DNA from: Spirosoma endbachense
GTDB taxonomy: Bacteria; Bacteroidota; Bacteroidia; Cytophagales; Spirosomataceae
DNA: 64,000 nucleotides
Reading direction: 5' to 3'
Assembly (NCBI RefSeq): GCF_010233585.1
Contig: NZ_CP045997.1
Span: 3,373,779 to 3,437,778 of the forward strand
Shown here: piece after piece, positions 52,063 through 61,100 of the stretch
Layout of the letters: each line of letters begins with the position of its first letter
Position numbering within the stretch: position 1 is the stretch's first letter
Program-made: the position numbers and the translations under genes
Notes under the pieces: generated by a model
What the model was told of the DNA's origin: nothing
Database searches by the model: none
The model's input: only the letters and a program-made list of their open reading frames with translations

Positions 52063-52485
52063 ATGGCAGACATGGTTTTTTCACACATCGCGCTGTCCTG
52101 CGCAGATCCGGCCCAAACCGAACAGTTTTATAGTGAACATTTTGGATTTCGCCGGGGACGGGTAATTCCACTGGGTGGTGATAATGAGATCGTTTTCCTG
52201 AAAAACGATCAATCCGTTTATCTGGAGTTGTTCCGGGCCGATGCCGAGAATCCGGGCGTGCCTGTAGCAACGAACGACGGGCCGCATTATGTGGGTATCC
52301 GGCACCTTGCCTTTCAGGTTTCCGACGTCGACGCCACCGTGAAAGCCATGGGAAGCGCGGCCGAGATTACCCTGGGGCCACTGGATTTCAGTGACTTTAT
52401 ACCCGGCTGGAAAACCGTCTGGCTCAAAGATCCAGATGGCAATATCGTTGAAATCAGCCAGGGCTATACCGATCAGACAGACTAG
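52063..52485 (+). CDS. VOC family protein (glyoxalase I-like)
   Basis: A 140-residue cytoplasmic VOC protein with two beta-alpha-beta-beta-beta modules. Probable metal ligands are His in FSHIALSCAD, Glu in VYLELFRAD, His in IRHLAFQVSDVDA and Glu in DPDGNIVEISQGY, the full set expected for a metal-dependent member. Substrate unknown: glyoxalase, dioxygenase and epimerase functions all occur in this fold. Located between the DJ-1/PfpI gene and the AGE-like gene. Confidence 0.88.
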   Translation: MADMVFSHIALSCADPAQTEQFYSEHFGFRRGRVIPLGGDNEIVFLKNDQSVYLELFRADAENPGVPVATNDGPHYVGIRHLAFQVSDVDATVKAMGSAAEITLGPLDFSDFIPGWKTVWLKDPDGNIVEISQGYTDQTD

Positions 52486-52538
52486 TGGCACTCCAGCCAG
52501 TATGATTTTTTCAACCTCAAACCTCCAATCAAGCATTT

Positions 52539-54434
52539 ATGGAAACTGACATCACAAACATTTCTCCGGGTGCCGATGGGCAATCCTCCGCTACGCGAAC
52601 TGCCAACATGCGGATCGACTTCACGTTTTCGGATACAATTTCGGGCTATGTCGTCGAATTTATTCCGACCGAAAAGGCCTTTATTCTGGAAACGTCTGAT
52701 GGTCGTCAATTCAAGCTGTATCTGATTGCGTCTACCTACGCCCGGTCAGTGCGCAACCTGGATGAGCCGTATCAGGACGCTACGGGAGTCATGTTCGAGA
52801 TGCTTTCTCAGAAAGGCCAGTTCGTTCATGCCTATGGTACCTTCTATCCGGGTGTTGACGAAGGCGAACCCGTATTTGAAGTGCAGTGGCTGATCTTTCC
52901 GGGTCATCACCCAATGGAGTATCGGCATGAAAGCCAGGATTGGTGGATTCACCAGATCAGCTCCATAGCAACAAGCTACCTCAAATGGCAATTCAACTAC
53001 CCCGAGGAGCCAATTGACTACAGCCGCTATCGGACAATGCTGCACCTGGCCGGAGCCAAAAAAGGAGATTATCTGCAGGAAACCGACACCATCTCCCGCA
53101 TGATTTACGGATTTGCTTCGGCTTACATGCTAACCGGTAACGATTCGTTTCTGGAAGGTGCCGAAAAAGGAACCGAGTATCTGCGCGAACACATGCGTTT
53201 CTTCGATCAGGATGCCGACCTCATTTACTGGTATCACGGCCTGAAACTAGATGGCGCAAAAGAAACAAAACTGCTTACCTCAGAATTCGGCGACGATTAC
53301 TACTCGATTCCGATGTATGAGCAGATTTATGCGCTTGCCGGACCAACGCAAACCTTCCGCATCACTGGCGATAAAAACATTTTGTTCGACATCGAAAAGA
53401 CAATTGACCTCTTTGAGATGTATTACAAAGACAAAGAGCAGGAAGGCTATTTCTCCCACATCGACCCAATCGGACTCGATCCTCGCGATGAGTCGCTGGC
53501 TCACAACCGCGCCCGTAAGAACTGGAATTCCGTTGGTGACCACGCTCCTGCCTATCTGATTAATTTATACCTGGCTACTGGCGAAAAGAAATACGCCGAC
53601 TTCCTGGAGTATACCTTCGATACGATCACCAAGTATTTCCCTGACTACGAAAACAGTCCGTTTGTTCAGGAGAAGTTCATGGAAGACTGGAGCAAAGACC
53701 AGACCTGGGGCTGGCAGCAAAACCGGGCGGTAGTAGGTCACAACCTCAAAATTGCCTGGAACCTGATGCGTATGCAGTCGCTCACACCGAAGCAGGAATA
53801 CCTCGACTTTGCCAAGAAGATTGCCGAACTCATGCCCAAAGCGGGTTCTGATCAGCAGCGGGGTGGCTGGTACGATGTTGTCGAACGTCAGGTGAAGCCA
53901 AACACAAAGCGCCATCAGTTTGTCTGGCATGACCGCAAAGCGTGGTGGCAGCAGGAGCAGGCGATTCTGGCCTATATGATCCTGTACGGGATTCTGGACG
54001 ATAAAGAATACGAAAAGCAAGCTCGCGAAGCGGCTGCCTTCTATAATGCCTTCTTCCTGGATACCGACGATGGTGGCGTTTATTTCAACGTTTTCTCCAA
54101 CGGGATGCCTTATTTGTTGGGTAACGAACGTTTCAAAGGTAGCCACTCGATGAGCGCCTATCACAGCACCGAGTTGTGCTACCTCTCAACGGTATACACC
54201 AACCTGCTGATTACCAAACAACCAACGTATTTCTACTTCAAGCCGTATCCAGATTCATTTAAGGATAACATCCTGTATGTATCGCCGGACATTCTGCCTA
54301 AAGGAAGCATCTACATCAGTGAATGTTTTATTAACGATGAACCCTACACAAACTTCAACGCCGAAGAACTGACCGTAAAACTGCCAGACTCCAGCGAACA
54401 GGTGCGTGTAAAGGTTTTGATTACACCGGTTTAA
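52539..54434 (+). CDS. AGE-like (alpha/alpha)6-barrel protein with extra N-terminal domain
   Basis: A 631-residue protein. Residues about 20-130 form a beta-rich domain (MRIDFTFSDTISGYVVEFIP, ETSDGRQFKLYLIAST) of unknown type. From about 130 the chain repeats helical hairpins typical of N-acylglucosamine 2-epimerase/six-hairpin glycosidases: AYMLTGNDSFLEGAEKGTEY, PAYLINLYLATGEKKYADFL, WGWQQNRAVVGHNLKIAWNL, KAWWQQEQAILAYMILYGIL. The GHNLK His and WWQQEQA residues match the active-site positions of AGE-type epimerases. A small beta domain ends the protein. It likely binds a carbohydrate; epimerase versus hydrolase is not decided. Confidence 0.8.
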   Translation: METDITNISPGADGQSSATRTANMRIDFTFSDTISGYVVEFIPTEKAFILETSDGRQFKLYLIASTYARSVRNLDEPYQDATGVMFEMLSQKGQFVHAYGTFYPGVDEGEPVFEVQWLIFPGHHPMEYRHESQDWWIHQISSIATSYLKWQFNYPEEPIDYSRYRTMLHLAGAKKGDYLQETDTISRMIYGFASAYMLTGNDSFLEGAEKGTEYLREHMRFFDQDADLIYWYHGLKLDGAKETKLLTSEFGDDYYSIPMYEQIYALAGPTQTFRITGDKNILFDIEKTIDLFEMYYKDKEQEGYFSHIDPIGLDPRDESLAHNRARKNWNSVGDHAPAYLINLYLATGEKKYADFLEYTFDTITKYFPDYENSPFVQEKFMEDWSKDQTWGWQQNRAVVGHNLKIAWNLMRMQSLTPKQEYLDFAKKIAELMPKAGSDQQRGGWYDVVERQVKPNTKRHQFVWHDRKAWWQQEQAILAYMILYGILDDKEYEKQAREAAAFYNAFFLDTDDGGVYFNVFSNGMPYLLGNERFKGSHSMSAYHSTELCYLSTVYTNLLITKQPTYFYFKPYPDSFKDNILYVSPDILPKGSIYISECFINDEPYTNFNAEELTVKLPDSSEQVRVKVLITPV

Positions 54435-54436
54435 CA

Positions 54437-54531
54437 GTCGGTCGGTTGGTGAGTTGGTCAATCGGTAAAAATCAAGTTTACCGATTGACCCTTCCTGGCT
54501 GACCAACTGACCAAGTCACTGACCAACTAAA
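54437..54531 (+). repeat. Intercistronic inverted repeat before the first STAS gene
   Basis: GGTCAATCGGTAAA (54456-54469) and TTTACCGATTGACC (54477-54490) are perfect 14-bp arms with a 7-nt loop. Outside them GGTTGGTGAGTTGGTC-like and GACCAACTGACCAA-like stretches pair partly and consist of short GTTGGTC/GACCAAC direct repeats. Confidence 0.85.
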
Positions 54532-54542
54532 CACAAACAGGC

Positions 54543-54881
54543 ATGAACGTAACGTCAAGTACGGTTGAGGCCATCACCGTCATCGAAGCATCTGGTAGTA
54601 TCGACAGCAAAACAGCACCCGAATTCGAACGGACAGCTATCGCGGCTATTCAGGGACAAAAAGAAGTCATCATCGACCTGACCAATGTCGAGTTTTTATC
54701 CAGTGCCGGTTTACGGGTACTACTGATGATTTACCGACAGGTAAAAACCCAAAGCGGCAAAGTGGTGCTGGTGGGCACATCCGAAGAAATTCAGGACATC
54801 ATGGCCAACACCGGGTTTCTATCCTTCTTTATCACGGTCGATACGCTCGACGAAGGCATCAAAACCCTTAAAGCCTCGTAA
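54543..54881 (+). CDS. STAS-domain anti-sigma factor antagonist
   Basis: A 112-residue SpoIIAA/RsbV-like STAS protein: VEAITVIEASGSIDSKTAPE, VIIDLTNVEFLSSAGLRVLL, and KVVLVGTSEEIQDIMANTGF. The phosphorylatable serine in SSAGLR is Ser53 or Ser54. In known systems such a protein is phosphorylated by a GHKL kinase and released by a PP2C phosphatase to control a partner. It lies 2 nt before the debranching enzyme gene, implying coupled expression. An RsbW-like kinase is in the same cluster; a PP2C phosphatase is not. Confidence 0.92.
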   Translation: MNVTSSTVEAITVIEASGSIDSKTAPEFERTAIAAIQGQKEVIIDLTNVEFLSSAGLRVLLMIYRQVKTQSGKVVLVGTSEEIQDIMANTGFLSFFITVDTLDEGIKTLKAS

Positions 54882-54883
54882 CC

Positions 54884-57001
54884 ATGACCGATAATCGGAT
54901 TGATTATTACCCAACCCACGAGCATGAGGGCATCAAGTTTCGGCGCGGCCATACACTACCATTCGGAGCAACAATGGTGGCTAATGGTGTCAATTTCAGC
55001 ATTTACTCCAGCGCTTCGACTTCGTGTACGCTCGTGCTTTTTGAGCGGGGCGAAGCCGAACCATTCGCCGAAATTCCGTTCCCCGATGAATTTCGGATCG
55101 GGAATGTGTATTCCATGATCGTTTTTGAGCTCAATTACGAACGGCTCGAATACGGTTATCGGATGGATGGGCCTTATAATCCAGCCGCCGGTCTACGCTT
55201 CAATAAGTCGCTCATTCTGAGTGATCCTTATGCAAAAGTTATTGGTGGACGAGATACCTGGCTGAACAAACCCAATTGGGACAATGTGTACCAGTATCGC
55301 TCACGGCTGGCTTTCGAAGACTTTGACTGGGAGCACGATCACCCGCTCGAAACACCCATCGAAGATCTGGTGATCTATGAAATGCACGTTCGGGGTTTTA
55401 CGAAACACGAATCGTCGGGGGTTAAAAATCCGGGCACATTCAGCGCCATCCGCTCCAAGGTGGCCTACCTGAAAGAGCTGGGTATCAATTGCGTCGAGCT
55501 ACTACCCATCTACGAGTTCGATGAGTGGGAAAATAGTCGCGAAAGCCCCACAACGGGCGAAGTTCTGGTTAATTACTGGGGCTATAGCACCGTTAACTTT
55601 TTCGCCCCCAAAGCTGGGTATGCCGCTACGGGTAAGTTTGGGATGCAGGTCGATGAGGTAAAAACGCTCATTAAGGAACTGCACAAAAGCGGCATCGAGG
55701 TCATGCTCGATGTGGTTTTCAACCACACTGCCGAAGGCGATCATCGGGGCCCAACGATTTCGTTTCGGGGAATCGACAACAAGACCTATTACATGCTGAC
55801 GCCGGAAGGCTATTATTTCAACTTCTCCGGCACCGGTAATACGTTGAATTGTAATAATCCGGTGGTTCGTAACATGGTGCTCGATTGCCTGCGTTACTGG
55901 GCATCGGAATACCACATCGATGGTTTCCGCTTCGACCTGGCCGCCATTCTTGGGCGTGCTCAGGATGGTCGGCCGCTGAGTAATCCACCCCTGCTGGAGT
56001 CGCTGGCTTTTGACCCTATTCTGGCCAAGTGTAAACTGATTGCCGAAGCCTGGGATGCGGGTGGCCTGTATCAGGTTGGCTCCTTCCCAGCCTACGGCCG
56101 CTGGGCCGAATGGAACGGTAAATACCGTGATAGCGTCCGCAAGTTTCTGAAGAGCGACCCCGGTGAGGTTGGTGGCATGATTCAGCGGGTTATGGGTTCG
56201 CCGGATTTATACAGTCTGCGCGGTCCAACGGCCAGTATCAACTTCATTACCTGCCACGATGGTTTTTCGCTGTACGACATGTTTGCGTATAACGAAAAAC
56301 ACAACGAAGCGAACGGCGAGAACAATAATGACGGAGCGAATGACAATAACTCCTGGAACTGTGGCTGGGAAGGTGAAACCAGTGACCCGGCCATTAACTT
56401 CCTGCGTCACAAGCAAGTTAAAAATGCGCTCGCTATTCTGCTGGTAAGCCAGGGCGTACCGATGGTGTTGATGGGCGACGAAGTGGGCCGGACCCAGAAA
56501 GGCAATAATAATACCTATTGCCAGGACAATGACCTCAACTGGTTCGATTGGACGCAGCAAGAAACAAACGCCGATCTGTACAATTTTGCCCGGGGCATGA
56601 TCAATTTCCGGCGCGTACACCCCGTGTTGCGAAGCCCAACTCATTTTCAGTACTGGGACTACGTTGGCAGTGGCTATCCGGACATCAGCTTCCACGGAAC
56701 CAAAGCCTGGAACTGCGATCGGTCGGCATCAAGTCGGTCCTTTGCCTTCCTGCTCTGTGGTGATCATGCCAAGCAGGGTATTGTGAAAGACGATATGGTG
56801 TACGTTGCCATGAATATGTACTGGGGAGGGCTTCATTTCGAGCTGCCTGCGCTGCCCCCCGAAAAAAAATGGTATCTATTCGCCAATACCGATATGCCAT
56901 CTCCAGTCGACATCTACGAAAACGGACAGGAATCATTACTGGCCAATCAGTCTGATTTTCTGGTTGGTAGCCGTAGCGTAGTTATCCTGATCGGCAAGTA
57001 G
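54884..57001 (+). CDS. glgX: Glycogen debranching enzyme GlgX / isoamylase-type (GH13)
   Basis: A 705-residue GH13 enzyme. A CBM48-type N-terminal domain (GATMVANGVNFSIYSSASTS) precedes the catalytic barrel. The conserved regions are LDVVFNHTAEG, DGFRFDLAAILG with the nucleophile Asp near 351, LIAEAWDAGG with the acid/base Glu near 388, and FITCHDGFSLYDM with the third acid near 458. The chain hydrolyses alpha-1,6 branches of glycogen or limit dextrin. It is unusual here because it is flanked on both sides by STAS regulators and not by glgA, glgB, glgC or glgP. Spacing to the upstream STAS gene is 2 nt. Confidence 0.93.
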   Translation: MTDNRIDYYPTHEHEGIKFRRGHTLPFGATMVANGVNFSIYSSASTSCTLVLFERGEAEPFAEIPFPDEFRIGNVYSMIVFELNYERLEYGYRMDGPYNPAAGLRFNKSLILSDPYAKVIGGRDTWLNKPNWDNVYQYRSRLAFEDFDWEHDHPLETPIEDLVIYEMHVRGFTKHESSGVKNPGTFSAIRSKVAYLKELGINCVELLPIYEFDEWENSRESPTTGEVLVNYWGYSTVNFFAPKAGYAATGKFGMQVDEVKTLIKELHKSGIEVMLDVVFNHTAEGDHRGPTISFRGIDNKTYYMLTPEGYYFNFSGTGNTLNCNNPVVRNMVLDCLRYWASEYHIDGFRFDLAAILGRAQDGRPLSNPPLLESLAFDPILAKCKLIAEAWDAGGLYQVGSFPAYGRWAEWNGKYRDSVRKFLKSDPGEVGGMIQRVMGSPDLYSLRGPTASINFITCHDGFSLYDMFAYNEKHNEANGENNNDGANDNNSWNCGWEGETSDPAINFLRHKQVKNALAILLVSQGVPMVLMGDEVGRTQKGNNNTYCQDNDLNWFDWTQQETNADLYNFARGMINFRRVHPVLRSPTHFQYWDYVGSGYPDISFHGTKAWNCDRSASSRSFAFLLCGDHAKQGIVKDDMVYVAMNMYWGGLHFELPALPPEKKWYLFANTDMPSPVDIYENGQESLLANQSDFLVGSRSVVILIGK

Positions 57002-57009
57002 ACAGATTT

Positions 57010-57087
57010 GTGGTATACGATAGTTGGTGTAAAAGGCAGGTACCAGAACAGATGCTTTACTGCATAATACATCGTATATCATACATC
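57010..57087 (+). repeat. Intercistronic inverted repeat between glgX and the second STAS gene
   Basis: A GTATACGAT core near 57013 is opposed by ATCGTATAT near 57071, with flanking GTG/CAT and GTAAAA/TTTAC blocks extending the similarity. Arms are imperfect. Confidence 0.55.
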
Positions 57088-57125
57088 CTAAAACGCATCT
57101 TTTTCACCTTAAATCAAGCATTATC

Positions 57126-57440
57126 ATGAGTTTTACAATACTCGCAGAAGCTAAAAAAATTGCCAAGATTACACTGACGGGCGAAATTGATTCGCTTTCG
57201 GCAAGAGAGTTCCAGAAAGAGATTGAGAAGATGGCGGCAGAGTCGCCGGATGAGCTGGTACTCTTTGTTGAGAACCTCACGTTCATCTCTTCAGCCGGTT
57301 TACGGGTACTGATTTTTGCCAAGCAAAAAATGGGTTCCGGCCTGGCGATCTATATCGTGAAGCCTCAGGAGTCGGTTATTGAAACGCTGGAAAAAACCGG
57401 CCTTCAACACAGCGTCAACATCGTGGATCAGTACCTCTAA
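57126..57440 (+). CDS. STAS-domain anti-sigma factor antagonist (second)
   Basis: A 104-residue STAS protein with the order IAKITLTGEIDSLSAREFQK, LVLFVENLTFISSAGLRVLI and LAIYIVKPQESVIETLEKTG. The phospho-serine site is Ser55 or Ser56. It differs clearly from the first STAS protein but shares the FISSAGLRVL/FLSSAGLRVL element, so both could be substrates of the kinase encoded downstream. It stands in the spacer between glgX and that kinase gene. Confidence 0.92.
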   Translation: MSFTILAEAKKIAKITLTGEIDSLSAREFQKEIEKMAAESPDELVLFVENLTFISSAGLRVLIFAKQKMGSGLAIYIVKPQESVIETLEKTGLQHSVNIVDQYL

Positions 57441-57540
57441 GGTCGAACCCGAACGGTTCGGCCCGGTGGGAGCGTATTCGCCTGACTGTGGCCCGGTTAA
57501 AGGTTGGTACAGATCTGCATAAATAGTTGGGTGAATAGTC

Positions 57541-57610
57541 TTCCATTGGCCGTTTACAGTGAGTAATCAGTGATCTATTCAGTAACTGACACTGTCCACG
57601 GTCAACGGAA
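57541..57610 (+). repeat. Intercistronic inverted repeat before the RsbW-like gene
   Basis: TTCCATTGGCCGTTTACAGT (57541-57560) and ACTGTCCACGGTCAACGGAA (57591-57610) pair at 16 of 20 positions by hand count. The surrounding 262-nt spacer between the second STAS gene and the kinase gene holds no ORF that I trust. Confidence 0.7.
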
Positions 57611-57702
57611 GGCTATAAAACTCCCTTCAGACAAGCCACAGTTAAGCGAATGAACTCCCACTGCCCCTGTCCGGGCGTATATCACTTTTCAATCCTATAC
57701 CG

Positions 57703-58128
57703 ATGGAACGTATAACGTTTCCGGGTACCCTCGATTCGCTTGAGGGTATCCGGCAGATAGTAAAAGAAGAATCCCAGCGGGCCGGATTGTCCAAGAAAGC
57801 CGCTTATAATCTCATCCTGGCCATCGATGAGATTGCTACCAATATCATCGTTCATGGCTACGAAGAAACGGGTAATGAAGGACCGGTAGATGTATTAACC
57901 GAGAATTCTGACGGCAAACTTACGGTCATTCTCGAAGATGATGCCCCACCGTTCGATCCGCTGAAACGGGAGTTACCCAATGAAGAATTTTTCAATAAGC
58001 CTCTCGAAGAGCGGCCCATTGGAGGGATGGGTATACACCTGACGATCAACGCAGTTGATGAATTCAAGTATGAACTGGCCGACAATCGAAACCGCAATAT
58101 TTTTATCGTAAAAACCGGCGACAACTAA
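57703..58128 (+). CDS. RsbW/SpoIIAB-like GHKL anti-sigma/serine kinase
   Basis: A 141-residue ATPase domain: LEGIRQIVKEESQRAGLSKK, N box NLILAIDEIATNIIVHGYEE (Glu43, Asn47), G1 VILEDDAPPFDP, and G2 ERPIGGMGIHLTINAVDEF. This is the short, soluble type that phosphorylates STAS antagonists and sequesters a partner. No sigma factor gene adjoins it; the next gene, 26 nt downstream, encodes an nSTAND-WD40 protein. The cluster thus encodes kinase and two antagonists but no PP2C phosphatase, so activation of the pathway must involve a gene elsewhere. Confidence 0.92.
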   Translation: MERITFPGTLDSLEGIRQIVKEESQRAGLSKKAAYNLILAIDEIATNIIVHGYEETGNEGPVDVLTENSDGKLTVILEDDAPPFDPLKRELPNEEFFNKPLEERPIGGMGIHLTINAVDEFKYELADNRNRNIFIVKTGDN

Positions 58129-58154
58129 ACAAGTAGCGACTTTGGAAATCAGAG

Positions 58155-61100
58155 ATGGTAGAGATTTACAATAAAATCGACTATACAAATCCTTTCCCTG
58201 GGTTAAGGAGTTTCGACCACGAAGACTCCTACTTGTTTTTTGGCCGTGATCAACACATCCGCGAACTCAGGACGATGTTGCATACGGCTCCCCTGTTAGC
58301 CATTGTCGGCAATTCAGGGAGTGGCAAATCATCACTTATTAAAGCTGGTCTGATTCCTGCCCTACAACGCGAAAGCACAAATTGGTCGGTTATCACCCTA
58401 ACCCTGGGTGGCAATCCATTTCAAAGTCTTACTGCGGCACTTCAGCAATATTTTACTGATCAGAAAATCGATATCAGCAATCTGGATATCGACCACCTGC
58501 TTCGTCACGATCCGGATACGTTAACCAGGCTTCTTCCTAACCAGCAAAAACAATCTACTCTGCTGTTTATTGACCAGTTTGAGGAAATTTTCCGGTATCG
58601 ACTTGACGACTCAGAGGCAGCTACCCAACAAGACGACGTCACCCTTTTTATTCAGCTGCTTTTGGTGGCCATCCAACAGCGCGATAATCCAATCTTTATC
58701 GTGTTGACCATGCGTTCTGACTTTCTGGATTATTGTACACTCTACGAAGGGCTTACTGAGGCCATCAACACAGGGTCGTATCTGCTGCCCAAAATGAATA
58801 AGGCCGAAATTCAGGAAGTAATCACTAAACCCATAGAAACATTAGGTGCCCAGATTACACCATCTCTAACCGAAAGACTGCTTCTCGACACAGGCCAGAA
58901 TGCGCATCAGTTGCCCGTTTTGCAACATGCACTGATGCGCATCTGGAAATGCTGGAAAGAAACGGCCACACCCGATGAGGCAATTGATATTGGGCATTAC
59001 GAAGCCATCGGCACAATGGCCAATGCCATTTCGATCCACGCCGAAGAATTGTACGCCAGCCTGTCATCGGATAAAAGCAGGCAGGCTGCTGAAAAAATTT
59101 TTAAGTCGTTAATTACACTGGGAATCGACGACAGAAGTGTAATTAATTCACTCAGTATCAATAATATAAAAGCAGTAACCGGCTTGCCGGAGTATTTAAT
59201 TTTCGACATAGTAGATCGTTTTCGGGCGCGCGAAGCGTCTTTTCTGATGCCTTTTGCCGGTACATCGGTTGGCCAGGATACGATTATCAGCATTTCACGG
59301 GGCCGGATCGTTCAACTGTGGGAGCGTCTGCTGGTCTGGAGTCAGGAAGAAACTGAATCGGCCAAACTCTACAAAGAAATTGCCAAATCATCGGCACAGT
59401 ATCAGGAAGGAAAAACAGGTTTGCTGGTTCCTCCTGAACTCCATATTGCGCTCAAGTGGCAGAAAGAAAATAAGCCAACATTAGCCTGGGCTCAACGCTA
59501 TGACATCTTCTTTGAGCGAGCCATAACCTACCTGGAATATAGCAAAGACCAGTATGAGTTTGAAGTTCAAAGCCGGGAAAAACGCCAGAAACAAGACATC
59601 CGCCGAACGCGGATACTGGCCGTTACTGGCATCACATTAGCCGTTCTTGCCATCATAACGGCTATTTATTTTACCCTACTGGCGGGCGAAGCCAAACAGG
59701 CACGAAAAGACGCTGAAAGCAATGCGCAAAATGCCCGTCGAGAGCAGCAAAACGCCGAGAACCAGACTAAAGAAGCGGTTTCACAGAGCAAAATTGCCAA
59801 GCAGTTGCAGGAAATTGCCGAGCAGCAACGCTTATTAACTGAAGAACAGCAGAAAATCGCCGAATCGCAGCGACAATACGCCCAGGAACAACAAAAACTT
59901 GCGATCAGTCAGCAGATCAGGGCCGACAAAGAACGGGGCATTGCCGTTCAGCAGAAAACCCTGGCCGATATTGCAACGGGTATTGCCTCGGCTGCCGAAA
60001 AACGAGCCAAAGCCGCCAGTATAATTTCGGATAGTTTGAAAGTGCTGGCCGAAAAGACCAGCGAGCGGGAGAAACAAAATGCGAAAGAAGCGAGTCGGCT
60101 GAGTATGCTGGCCATTGCCCAATCCATTGCCATCAAGTCACTTCAGCTTCCCGAAAAAAACAAAGATTCACTACCCAAACTGTTATCGGTAGTCGCGTAT
60201 CAACTCAATATCGCCAGTGGCGGGCAGCCCAATTCGCCCGCTATTTTTTCTGCCCTATCGAAAGCGGGTGATAAAAAGGCTATTTTTGAGGGACACCGCG
60301 ACAATGTCAGAGCGGTGGCGATAAAACCCGGCGGAAACTTCATTGCCTCATCGAGCGACGATGGCACGGTTCGGGTCTGGCAACTGGACAACAATCAGGC
60401 TGTTACCGTTTTTACACCCACCCGCCGATCGACGGGTGGATTTCGGTCAGTGGCCTTTTCTGGCGATGGTAAACAGTTATTTGCTGGGAATACCGACGGT
60501 CGGATCCATGTCTGGGATATCGCCCAGCCGAAAAAAGGAATCTATTATTCGACTACACCCTCGCCAATTTTTGACTTATTACCCTACAAAGATGGCTCAC
60601 AACTGGTTTCGGTGAGCACATCGGGGAATGTCAGAATCTGGAAAATTACCGACAAAGGGCTCGACTCGCTGGCGCATATCTCGACAGGCTATAAACTCTA
60701 CGCGGCCCAATTATCTCCCGATGGCACTCATCTGGTTTGTGGATCTGACAACGGACGGCTGGTAGCCATCAATCTGGCCGACAGAACCAAAGCACCCGTG
60801 GTTACGAGTCGACCCGAACTCAGAGGAAATCGCGTATCTGCCCTTGCATTTAGTTCAGATGGCAAATCACTGGTCACGGGTAGTTTATCGGGCGAGGTGC
60901 TTCTCTGGAATTTTAGCAATAACCGAATTAGTGGTCTGGTATCGTTCCTGCCAGGCGCTCATGTTGCCAGTGTAACCGGTGCGCTTATTTCGCCCAATGG
61001 CGAATACATTCTGACGAGTAGTCTGGATGGGTCGGTTCGCATCTGGACTCATGCCGACATTCGGCAGGCCCCAATCATGATCAGCGATTACCGGACCTGG

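Noticed and set aside
53565-54164. 199-codon minus-strand ORF opposite the AGE-like gene
   Set aside because: The plus-strand frame has continuous barrel motifs; the opposite frame has no domain signal and no gene context.
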